DNA of 45,067 nucleotides from Bacteroidota bacterium. Its GTDB lineage: Bacteria > Bacteroidota > Bacteroidia > Bacteroidales > GCA-2748055. This document shows, piece after piece, positions 8,425 through 16,573 of the stretch. The first letter of the stretch is position 1. Each line of letters opens with the position of its first letter. The notes beneath the pieces were generated by a model that saw only the letters and a list, made by a program, of their open reading frames with translations, was not told where the DNA came from and made no database searches. The translations under genes and the position numbers were made by a program. The stretch is taken from the NCBI GenBank assembly GCA_020047715.1, contig JAIFNN010000178.1, forward strand, positions 1 to 45,067, in the 5' to 3' direction.

Positions 8425-10176
8425 ATGAAAACACGAAATCTGCAAATAATCCTTATCATTTTAGTATTACTTACTGCTGGAATTTCAAAAAATGTGGCTC
8501 AGACTGTTTATGTGAAACAGGGTGATGCCGGCGAAGACGCTACCTTGAAAGTGATAGACGCGCTGAACGAATGCAAAGAAAAAAAAGCCACCAGATTAGT
8601 CTTCGAAAAAGGCAATTATTTATTTCTTCCTGATTTCGCTTCTGAAAAATATATTTTTACCAGTAATAATGATGAAGGGCTGAAACGGTTTGTATTCAAT
8701 CTTTCGGGTATTTCAAATCTTGAAATTGACGGGCAAAATTCGTCTTTTATGTTCGACGGATATATTTGTCCGTTTCTGATGGAAAACTCGAATCAGATCA
8801 GTATAAAGAATTTTTCAATCGACTATAAACGAACGTTTCATTCCGAAGGGAAGATAATCGCTGCGTATCAGGATAGTCTGGATATTGAATTTTCACCAGC
8901 CTTTCCATACTCTGTAAACAATAACAAACTTATGTTTACGGGGGATCAGATTATTGGCAAAGACAACGCCGGAGAACCCAAACGCGTTATATATCCATTC
9001 TGGCATCTTCTTGAATTTGATGCGGCGAAACGTGAGCCGGCTCCTTATGCCCACGACTATCTGAACGTGCAAAACATGCTGGTGAAAGAACTCAAACCCG
9101 GAGTGGTTCGGATTTTTTTCCCGCGACTAAACGGAACCGTTGGTAATACAATGGTTTTTAATTATTCAGACAGAGCTGTTCCTGCATTTACTGTAACAGA
9201 CAGCGAGAATCTGAATTTCACAAACCTCACTATTTATCATGCAGGCGGGATGGGCGTTATTGCCCAGCGAAGCAAAAATATTTTATTGGATAAGGTAAAT
9301 GTTGTAGCCGCTCCGGGACGAATGCTTAGCCTGGCTGCTGATGCAACTCATTTTGTAAATTGCAGTGGAAACATAACCATGCAAAATTGCAGGTTTGAAA
9401 GTCAGATGGACGACGCTACCAACATTCATGGTATTTATGTTAAAATAGTAAAACTTATTACCCCAAGCGAAGTCCTTGTTAAATTAATTCATTACCAGCA
9501 ATTTGGATTTGATTTCCTCACTCCAAATGCCAAAGTAGAAATTACCGAAGCGCAAAGCCTCAATGTTTACGAAGAAAATATTGTGGCGAAATCGGTTCGT
9601 CTCAATAAAGAATACTCGAAAGTTACATTTACCAAACCCATATCTGATAAAGTGAAATTGGGTGATGTAATCGCGGCTTCTGGCGAGTATCCCGACGTAT
9701 TGATTAATAATTGTGTTATGCAGAAAAACCGTGCACGCGGATTCCTGCTTGGTTCACGGGGGAAAATTGTTGTTGAGAATTCTTATTTCCATACACATTG
9801 TGCATCTATAGTTTTGGAAGGTGATGGACGTTTTTGGTTTGAGCAATCCGGTGTACGTGATCTGACTATCAGAAACAACACTTTTGACAACTGCAACTAC
9901 AGTCTGATGCTTGGCCTTGGTGTTATAATGGTAGGCTCTGGAATTGAAGAAAACCGCAAAGAAGACAGCCGGTACAACAGGAATATACGTATTGAAAATA
10001 ATACTTTTAAGCTTGCAAACCCATGTATCTTGAAAATGTACTCCGTTGATAATCTGATTTACAGAAATAACAAAACCGAAAATTCAGACGATTACAAAAT
10101 GAGTGAATGGTGGCAAAAAATGGAATTGAAGCCATTTATAATTAGCAATTCTTCTAATGTGAAGATTGAAGAGTAG
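8425..10176 (+). CDS. GH110-like alpha-1,3-galactosidase, paralogue 1
   Basis: 583 aa with a signal peptide of about 26 aa (ends NVAQ) and no T9SS tail, so probably periplasmic. The rest is a right-handed beta-helix with the signature segments of family GH110: YHAGGMGV (271-278), DATHFVNC, QMDDATNIHGIY with the adjacent acids D329-D330, GSRGKIVVENSYF and GDGRFWFEQSGVRD. GH110 enzymes hydrolyse alpha-1,3-linked galactose (blood group B, carrageenan-type linkages) by inversion, and an adjacent Asp pair has been placed in the active site in this family. Length fits (about 580-620 aa). Closely related paralogues lie at 10316 and 14578. Transcription probably starts at module 2. Family membership is judged from motifs. 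The exact linkage specificity cannot be read from sequence. Confidence 0.75.
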   Translation: MKTRNLQIILIILVLLTAGISKNVAQTVYVKQGDAGEDATLKVIDALNECKEKKATRLVFEKGNYLFLPDFASEKYIFTSNNDEGLKRFVFNLSGISNLEIDGQNSSFMFDGYICPFLMENSNQISIKNFSIDYKRTFHSEGKIIAAYQDSLDIEFSPAFPYSVNNNKLMFTGDQIIGKDNAGEPKRVIYPFWHLLEFDAAKREPAPYAHDYLNVQNMLVKELKPGVVRIFFPRLNGTVGNTMVFNYSDRAVPAFTVTDSENLNFTNLTIYHAGGMGVIAQRSKNILLDKVNVVAAPGRMLSLAADATHFVNCSGNITMQNCRFESQMDDATNIHGIYVKIVKLITPSEVLVKLIHYQQFGFDFLTPNAKVEITEAQSLNVYEENIVAKSVRLNKEYSKVTFTKPISDKVKLGDVIAASGEYPDVLINNCVMQKNRARGFLLGSRGKIVVENSYFHTHCASIVLEGDGRFWFEQSGVRDLTIRNNTFDNCNYSLMLGLGVIMVGSGIEENRKEDSRYNRNIRIENNTFKLANPCILKMYSVDNLIYRNNKTENSDDYKMSEWWQKMELKPFIISNSSNVKIEE

Positions 10177-10183
10177 TTTTTTA

Positions 10184-10261
10184 TGCCACTAAGGCACAAA
10201 GGCACAAAGGTTTATTGTGCCTGTTCTTTGTGAAGCCATGATGCTTAGTGTCTTTGTGGCA
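10184..10261. repeat. Imperfect inverted repeat built from GGCACAAAG-type units
   Basis: Two tandem GGCACAAAG units face TTGTGCC and CTTTGTG units. GGCACAA (10201-10207) pairs with TTGTGCC (10215-10221), CTAAG (10189-10193) with CTTAG (10244-10248), and the outer edges are TGCCAC and GTGGCA. Similar CTAAGGCACAAAGGCACAAAG strings are familiar intergenic elements in Bacteroidota. It may act as a partial terminator or RNA-stability element between the first two GH110-like genes. Confidence 0.45.
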
Positions 10262-10315
10262 ATTTGCGAAATTTTCAATTGCTTTTTTAAGTGAGTGAAC
10301 TAAAATCAAACTAAA

Positions 10316-12052
10316 ATGACTAAACTGATTTCAACTTTAGTGGCCTTTTTATTTATTTCCAACGCAATAGCTCAGCAGAAAACTATTTATATAAAAGAAT
10401 GCCCGAATGGTGAAGATGCAACACCTATTGTTGTTGCTGCCATAAAGGAATGTAAAACCAAAAAAGCTACTAAACTTGTTTTTGCTAAAGGCACTTACAA
10501 CTTCCTGCCCGATTTGGCTTTTGAGCGCTATGTCTCCGTTAGTAATAATGATGAAGGTCTGAAACGTTTTCTCTTTGATCTCACCGGATTTGAAAATCTG
10601 GAAATTGACGGACAGGGATCCGCATTTATTTTCGATGGATATATCTGTCCTTTTTTAATGAATTCTTCAAGTCAGATAACTGTCAGGAATCTTTCCATCG
10701 ATTATAAGCGTACATTCAGCTCGGAGGGGATTATTACGGCCGCTTATAAGGATAGCATAGATGTCGCTTTTTCATCCGCTTATCCATATATGGTTTCAAA
10801 CAATAAGCTGATGTTCACAGGCGAAAAATTTGTTACTAAAGACAATGCCGGACAACCGAAAAAGGAGTTTTATCCTTTTTGGCACATGCTTGAATTCGAC
10901 GCATCGAAAAGAGAACCTATGCCGGGATTGGAATTCCTGCCGGTTCAGAATATTGTTGTGAAAGAATTAAAACCTGGTGTTGTGCGCTTTTTTTACCCCA
11001 GATTAACCGGTACAGTTGGAAATACAATGCTGTTCAATGCTGAAAACAGACAGGTATCGGCATTTACTATTTCCGATAGTAAAGATATCAATCTGAAGAG
11101 TGTTACCATTTATCATGCTGGGGGAATGGGAGTTATTGGTCAACGCAGTAATAATATCATGTTAGATTCAGTAAAGGTTATTGCCGCTCCCGGCAGAATG
11201 GGCAGCGTTTGCGCAGATGCTACTCATTTTGTAAATTGTGGAGGACAAATCACCATGCAGAATTGTGTATTTGAAAGCATGATGGATGATGCAACAAATA
11301 TCCATGGTATCTATGTGAAGATAGTTAAGATTATTTCACCCACTGAAGTCCTGGTTAAACTTATTCATTATATGCAGTATGGCTTTGATTTTCTTGTGCC
11401 AAAAGAGAAAATTGAAATTGTTGAGGCTCAGAGTTTAAACACCTACATGGAATGCACTGTAAAAAAGTCAGAACGTATAAACAAAGAGTTTACACAAATC
11501 ACCTTAAGTGAGCCCCTATCCGATAAGGTAAAAGTTGGGGATGTTATTGCATCTGCTCAACAATATCCTGATGTACTGATTAAGAATTGCACAATGCAGA
11601 AAAACCGGGGAAGATCTCTATTGCTGGGTTCCCGGGGAAAAATTATACTTGAAAATAACTACTTCCACAGCCATTGCGCTTCTGTAGTCTTTGAAGGTGA
11701 TGGTCGTTTCTGGTTCGAACAGGCCGGGGTGCGCGATGTCACTATCCGTAACAATATGTTCGAAAATTGCAATTATAGTTTTATGTTCGGATTGGGAGTT
11801 ATCAGGGTAGGCTCTGGAATTGAGGAAGACAGAAAAGAAGACAGCAGGTATAATCGAAATATTCTTATCGAGAATAACACCTTCCGGGTATTCAATCCCT
11901 GCGTTCTTAGCATGTATTCTGTCGATAATCTGACATACAGAAACAATAAAATTGAGAAAACCACTGATTATCCATTATTAGAGTGGTTTCAGAAAATGGA
12001 TCTAAAAGAAGTTATGATTACGAATTCATCAAATATCAACATCCAGAAATAA
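10316..12052 (+). CDS. GH110-like alpha-1,3-galactosidase, paralogue 2
   Basis: 578 aa. Signal peptide MTKLISTLVAFLFISNAIAQ; no sorting domain. The whole length aligns with the preceding paralogue, with well over half of the residues identical by eye. It keeps YHAGGMGV, DATHFVNCGG, the acid pair D324-D325 in MMDDATNIHG, LLGSRGKI and GDGRFWFEQAGVRD. The last third has the same NRNILIENN-type beta-helix coils. Expected to remove alpha-1,3-linked galactose in the periplasm. The differences from paralogue 1 are spread along the chain rather than clustered, so a change in specificity cannot be localised. The GH78-like gene starts 11 bases after its stop, so the two are almost certainly co-transcribed. 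Confidence 0.75.
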   Translation: MTKLISTLVAFLFISNAIAQQKTIYIKECPNGEDATPIVVAAIKECKTKKATKLVFAKGTYNFLPDLAFERYVSVSNNDEGLKRFLFDLTGFENLEIDGQGSAFIFDGYICPFLMNSSSQITVRNLSIDYKRTFSSEGIITAAYKDSIDVAFSSAYPYMVSNNKLMFTGEKFVTKDNAGQPKKEFYPFWHMLEFDASKREPMPGLEFLPVQNIVVKELKPGVVRFFYPRLTGTVGNTMLFNAENRQVSAFTISDSKDINLKSVTIYHAGGMGVIGQRSNNIMLDSVKVIAAPGRMGSVCADATHFVNCGGQITMQNCVFESMMDDATNIHGIYVKIVKIISPTEVLVKLIHYMQYGFDFLVPKEKIEIVEAQSLNTYMECTVKKSERINKEFTQITLSEPLSDKVKVGDVIASAQQYPDVLIKNCTMQKNRGRSLLLGSRGKIILENNYFHSHCASVVFEGDGRFWFEQAGVRDVTIRNNMFENCNYSFMFGLGVIRVGSGIEEDRKEDSRYNRNILIENNTFRVFNPCVLSMYSVDNLTYRNNKIEKTTDYPLLEWFQKMDLKEVMITNSSNINIQK

Positions 12053-12063
12053 TAATCAGAATA

Positions 12064-14391
12064 ATGAAAAATATACTGGCTTTTATTTTTTGTGTAATCC
12101 TATTTTCCTTGTCAGGTATTGAGGTGAAAGGGAACAGTATCGATGTTGGTAAGAACCTGATGTGGATCAGCCCTGCCAGTGAAAACCCCGATACCCACCT
12201 TGCTTTTCGGGGAAAGTTTAATTTGCTGAAAGAAGCAGTTGTTGACCTGCAAATTTCCGGCGCTTCCTGGTATGTGGTTTGGATAGATGGGAAGATGTTC
12301 ACAGAAGGCCCCGACCGCTATGATGCCGGATTTCCCGAATACCAAACCCGCAAAATTAGTTTGCCCCAGGGAAATCATGTTGTTGCAGTGCAGGTTCATT
12401 TCGAAGGGGTTGAAACACGTATTCAGGAAGTCATTCAGCCTTTTCTCTATTTTCAGGCTTTCATTTCCGGAACTATTATTCCAATTGAATGGAAATGTGA
12501 ATACCTGAGAGGATATATTTCACAGGGTCGCCGGATAATTCCAAGTCTGGGATGGACAGAATGGGCAGATACAAAATGGCAGCAAATTGATTGGCAGCAA
12601 GCAGATTATAATGATGCCTCCTGGACAAATGCAATCTTTGTAAGCCGGAAACTCGGGAATTTTTCAGCCTCCGGATTATCCCCTGTTAAAATGATTCCGG
12701 TAAAATCCAGAATGATTGCACAGGGTGAATTGGCTGAAGTTTATGGCGTTTTTAATGATAGTCCGGGTGCTACTTTTTATCTGCGGGATCTGAAATGCGA
12801 TATTTATCCACCTGAAGGAGTCTGGTTTCGTTTCGATCTAGGCCAGGTTATGTTGTCGCGCCCGAAATTTTTGCTCGACCTTCCCGCCGGGACAATTGTG
12901 GAATTTGCCTACAGCGAAAGTTTGCTCAATGGCAGAGTCAGTCCCTGGATTTGTGTTTCAGGAGGCGATACCTATAACATTTATCGTTATCTGGCGCGAG
13001 GGGGTACTCAGGAATTTTGTCCGTTAACTCCCCTTGGAGGCCGTTTTGTTGAACTTCACATAATGGCTGCGAAAGCTAAAGTAAAACTCATGGATTACTC
13101 TTTTATCCAGCGAACATATTCAGAAAAAGAGAATGGCTCTTTCTCCTGTAACGACTCCCTATTAAATAAAATCTGGCAGGTAGGGATTAATACACACCGG
13201 GCATGTTCTGAGGATGCACTGGTTGATAATCCTACACGAGAACGTGGTCAGTGGGTTGGCGACTTCGGTCTCGTGGGACTTGAAAATGCAAGCGTTGCCT
13301 ATTCCGATATAGCCAATGTTCGCCGCGGATTTGTTCAGGCTGCGCAGTCTGCTCTTCCCGAAGGAATGGTAGTTGCCCAAAGTCCGGGAAACGAAATTGT
13401 AATTCCTTCATTTTCCCTGCAGTGGATTTCATCCTGTTTGAATTACTGGCGTCTTACAGGCGATAAAACCCTGATTACAGAACTTCATCAGGCTGCTGAA
13501 AAAAACATCGATTCTTTTAATAAATACTGGACTAAAGAAGGAATTGTATGCCCTTACTGGAATTTCATCGACTGGGGATATGTAACCAACTCCGGACCAT
13601 CAGACATGGCCCTCAATCTCCACTATTATATTGGTCTGCACGCAATGGAAAACTGGGAAATGGCTGTAGGACGAAATGATCGTGCTTTGACCTACAGAAA
13701 TAAGGCAGCAGAAGTTAAACAGGTCATTCAAATCTGGCTCGATAAATACAAAATTCAGTCGGCATACAACTTTGATTCTATCGGTTATCACAAAACAGTT
13801 CTGGCCATGAAAGCCGGATTAATTCAGGATAATCAGAAAACTGAGGCAATCGCTTCCATAAAAAAGCACATCCTGAACTGTTATCCGAATAATCTAAGTG
13901 CTCCCCGGCTTAGCAATCCCGGTGTAAGCAATGCTCAGCTGATAACGCCCTATTTTGCCAGTTATGCTTTTCCCGTTCTTTTTGAAAACAACGAGGCTCA
14001 GTTTGTTCTCGATCAATACCGGACATGCTGGGGATGGGGAATAAACCAGGGATTAACAACCTGGATGGAAGTATTTGATTTGCGCTGGTCGCATTGCCAT
14101 CAATGGTCGGGAGCTCCAACCTGGCAGCTTTCCCGGTATATGCTGGGCTTACATCCCACCTTCGATAAAAAGATGAACTCGTTTACCCTGGATTTAAAAA
14201 CCGGCGATTTGCAGCATGCCCAAGGCAGGTTACCACTTCCAAATGGTAAAATAGTTGAGGTTTCCTGGAACAGAAAAGAAAACGAAATTCATTACAATAT
14301 CAGCACTGAAGAGCCAATAGAAATAAAAATCATTAAAGATGGAAAAGCTAAACTGTTGAAAGTAAGTAAATCGGCGGATTTTAAAATTTAG
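12064..14391 (+). CDS. GH78-like alpha-L-rhamnosidase (short-motif type)
   Basis: 775 aa from ATG 12064. The frame is open further upstream into the previous gene, but only this start gives a signal peptide (MKNILAFIFCVILFSLSGIE). N-terminal beta-sandwich modules cover about 25-340. The (alpha/alpha)6 barrel covers about 350-700, and a C-terminal beta-domain follows. The catalytic region has DNPTRERGQWVGD with D388, E393 and D400, the spacing seen in Bacillus RhaB-type GH78 enzymes, and the distal acid is probably E669 in TTWMEVFD. GH78 enzymes cleave terminal alpha-L-rhamnose by inversion. The C-terminal motif SGAPTWQLSRYMLGL matches the usual ...W..RY..G. segment. No T9SS tail, so probably periplasmic. 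It sits between GH110 paralogues 2 and 3, which suggests that galactose and rhamnose occur in the same substrate. Confidence 0.8.
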   Translation: MKNILAFIFCVILFSLSGIEVKGNSIDVGKNLMWISPASENPDTHLAFRGKFNLLKEAVVDLQISGASWYVVWIDGKMFTEGPDRYDAGFPEYQTRKISLPQGNHVVAVQVHFEGVETRIQEVIQPFLYFQAFISGTIIPIEWKCEYLRGYISQGRRIIPSLGWTEWADTKWQQIDWQQADYNDASWTNAIFVSRKLGNFSASGLSPVKMIPVKSRMIAQGELAEVYGVFNDSPGATFYLRDLKCDIYPPEGVWFRFDLGQVMLSRPKFLLDLPAGTIVEFAYSESLLNGRVSPWICVSGGDTYNIYRYLARGGTQEFCPLTPLGGRFVELHIMAAKAKVKLMDYSFIQRTYSEKENGSFSCNDSLLNKIWQVGINTHRACSEDALVDNPTRERGQWVGDFGLVGLENASVAYSDIANVRRGFVQAAQSALPEGMVVAQSPGNEIVIPSFSLQWISSCLNYWRLTGDKTLITELHQAAEKNIDSFNKYWTKEGIVCPYWNFIDWGYVTNSGPSDMALNLHYYIGLHAMENWEMAVGRNDRALTYRNKAAEVKQVIQIWLDKYKIQSAYNFDSIGYHKTVLAMKAGLIQDNQKTEAIASIKKHILNCYPNNLSAPRLSNPGVSNAQLITPYFASYAFPVLFENNEAQFVLDQYRTCWGWGINQGLTTWMEVFDLRWSHCHQWSGAPTWQLSRYMLGLHPTFDKKMNSFTLDLKTGDLQHAQGRLPLPNGKIVEVSWNRKENEIHYNISTEEPIEIKIIKDGKAKLLKVSKSADFKI

Positions 14392-14577
14392 ATAACTGAA
14401 TCCACTCCGAAAAGAAAGATTTATGAATAATACCAATAAGACTACAAGTCTCCAGGTTACACAAAGTTATGGTATTCAAAGGATTAAATTTCGTGAACCT
14501 TATTGTCTTTGGACCTTTGTGGCGCAAAATCATCTTTTCAGAGTGAAACTTATTCATGGCCATTATTAAAAACTAAA

Positions 14578-16317
14578 ATGTTGCATTTGAAATTATTATA
14601 CAGTCTTATAGGTTTATTTTTTATGTCGGCTGTTTACTCAGGCAACGGAACAGTTTATATAAAGGATTGCAGCAATGAGCCTGACGCCACGTTTGCAGTG
14701 CGAAGGGCATTGGAAGAGTGCAAGGCAAATAAAGCAACAAAATTAGTTTTCCCAAAAGGGACATATCATTTTTTGCCAAACCTGGCTTTTGAAAGATTTG
14801 TACATGTTACAAACAATGGCGAAGGACTAACAAGGTTTTTATTCGACCTCACTGGATTTGAAAATCTGGAAATTGACGGACAAGGTTCATTGTTCCTGTT
14901 CGATGGGTATATAGTGCCATTTCTTATCAGCAATTCCAGAAATATCGTAGTACGCAATTTATCTATCGACTATAAGCGTACCTTTCATTCGGAAGGGATT
15001 ATTGTAAAATCTTATATTGACAGTCTGGATATTAGCTTTAGTGACAAATATCCCTATTTTGTTGAAAATAATAAGCTTATGTTCACAGGGGATGAATATG
15101 TTACCACCGATAATGCCGGACGGAAGCAGAAAACACTTTATCCTTTCTGGCACATGATTGAGTTTGATGCCGCGAAACGCGAACCTGTAGCGGGGATAGA
15201 ATTTCTTCCTGTCCAGAATATTATTGTAAAAGAACTTCAGCCCGGACTTGTACGTTTTTATTATCCCAGATTGAAAGGTACTGTCGGAAATACAATGGCT
15301 TTTAACGCTGAAAACCGAAGTGTTTCTGCCATTATACTTTCAGACAGTGAAAACGTAAAAATCGTTGACGTCACTATTTATCATGCAGGAGGAATGGGTG
15401 TCGTAGCCCAGCGCACCAAAGATATTTACATCGACAGCGTGAAAGTAACACCTGCCAAAGGACGGATGGTTAGCTTAACAGCTGATGCAACTCATTTTGT
15501 AGAATGCACCGGAAAGATCACTATAATAAATAGCACCTTCGAAAATCAACTTGATGATTTTACCAATATTCATGGTATTTACCAGCAAATACAGAAAATT
15601 ATTTCTCCCACCCAGTTGCTTATTAAGCTGGGACATTCGATGACCTATGGTTTTGATTTTCTGTATCCGAAAACACGAATCGAATTTGTAACTCCCGCAG
15701 CACAAAACACCTATGGATATAGCAGTATTGAAAAACTGGAAAAACTAAACAAGGAGTATTATATAATTACATTAAGTAAGCCAATTCCAGCTGAGACAAA
15801 AGAAAAAGATGTTATTTCCTCTATCGATCATTATCCTGAGGTATTGATCAAAAATTGTGTCAGCCGGGGAAACAGGGGACGTGGCGTGCTTTTGGGATCC
15901 CGCGGAAAAATGGTATTGGAAGATAACTATTTCCATTCGCATTGTCCGTCTGTCTGCCTCGAAGGCTGTTCCAGGTTTTGGTTTGAACAGGCAGGCGCCA
16001 GAGATTTAACCATCAGGAACAATGTATTCGACAATTGCAACTACTCGTTCATTTTGGGTCTGGGTGTAATTCAGGCAGGTTCAGGTCTCGAAGACCAACC
16101 TTATTCACGAAATGTTACAATAGAGAACAACAAATTTGTGATGGCCGGCCCTTGTCTGTTGAATCTTCATGCTGTTGATAATGTAATTTTCAGGAATAAC
16201 ATAATTGAGGAATCAAATGAATATCCGTTGGATGGGGGAATCAGACAGTATTTTGAATCGATAAATTTAAACCGTTTTAAAATTACAAATTCCACTAATG
16301 TTACTATTGAAGAGTGA
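14578..16317 (+). CDS. GH110-like alpha-1,3-galactosidase, paralogue 3
   Basis: 579 aa from ATG 14578. An upstream in-frame ATG at 14503 would add 25 residues that look unlike a signal peptide, whereas MLHLKLLYSLIGLFFMSAVYS does, and the trimmed length equals the other paralogues. It keeps YHAGGMGVVAQ, DATHFVEC, the acid pair D326-D327, GSRGKMVLEDNYFHSHC and RFWFEQAGARD. It differs from paralogues 1 and 2 at several conserved places: DDF instead of DDA after the acid pair, GCSRFWF instead of GDGRFWF, and a deletion in the charged loop after GSG[IL]E near the C-terminus. These changes near the presumed active site suggest an altered specificity (inference). The gap before it (186 bases) shows no clear promoter or terminator. 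Confidence 0.72.
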   Translation: MLHLKLLYSLIGLFFMSAVYSGNGTVYIKDCSNEPDATFAVRRALEECKANKATKLVFPKGTYHFLPNLAFERFVHVTNNGEGLTRFLFDLTGFENLEIDGQGSLFLFDGYIVPFLISNSRNIVVRNLSIDYKRTFHSEGIIVKSYIDSLDISFSDKYPYFVENNKLMFTGDEYVTTDNAGRKQKTLYPFWHMIEFDAAKREPVAGIEFLPVQNIIVKELQPGLVRFYYPRLKGTVGNTMAFNAENRSVSAIILSDSENVKIVDVTIYHAGGMGVVAQRTKDIYIDSVKVTPAKGRMVSLTADATHFVECTGKITIINSTFENQLDDFTNIHGIYQQIQKIISPTQLLIKLGHSMTYGFDFLYPKTRIEFVTPAAQNTYGYSSIEKLEKLNKEYYIITLSKPIPAETKEKDVISSIDHYPEVLIKNCVSRGNRGRGVLLGSRGKMVLEDNYFHSHCPSVCLEGCSRFWFEQAGARDLTIRNNVFDNCNYSFILGLGVIQAGSGLEDQPYSRNVTIENNKFVMAGPCLLNLHAVDNVIFRNNIIEESNEYPLDGGIRQYFESINLNRFKITNSTNVTIEE

Positions 16318-16369
16318 AATTGTTAAAATTAGTGTCATGTTAAACATATTCTGTCGCTTTTAGAGTGGT

Positions 16370-16461
16370 TAGTAGCAGTTGCCTTCGCTCACCCCAAATC
16401 CCCTAAAGGGGTCAGCGCGCCAGGATTCCCCTTTAGGGGCTAGGGGTAGCGTTGGCTGTTC
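16370..16461. repeat. Dispersed intergenic repeat, copy B (intact, opposite orientation)
   Basis: Reverse complement of 4882-5037 without the 64-base insertion. It contains a perfect 12-base inverted repeat, CCCCTAAAGGGG (16400-16411) and CCCCTTTAGGGG (16428-16439), with a 16-base loop. It lies in the 256-base gap between the GH110/GH78 cluster and the first giant TIM-barrel gene. A strong hairpin here could also end or attenuate transcription. The remaining gap sequence shows nothing else I can name. Confidence 0.75.
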
Positions 16462-16573
16462 TTAACTAAAGGATATTGAACTATGGTTTGCTAAAATACA
16501 CTTAACTTAACACTAGAATGGATTCAAACATTTTGAAAACCTTGAATGAAATTAATTTGTAAGCAATAATAAA

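Noticed and set aside
11983-12063. Upstream start for the first GH78-like gene at 11983, overlapping the GH110-like gene by 70 bases
   Set aside because: The extra 27 residues are polar and would bury the signal peptide; ATG 12064 gives a clean export signal 11 bases after the previous stop.
14455-14521. Third copy of the shared promoter module ahead of GH110 paralogue 3 (GGTTACACAAAG ... GACCTTTG)
   Set aside because: The boxes match only partly, the spacing is off by two bases and the AATGATAC box is absent.
14503-14577. Upstream start for GH110 paralogue 3
   Set aside because: The added 25 residues do not resemble a signal peptide, and trimming to 14578 makes the length match the two other paralogues.
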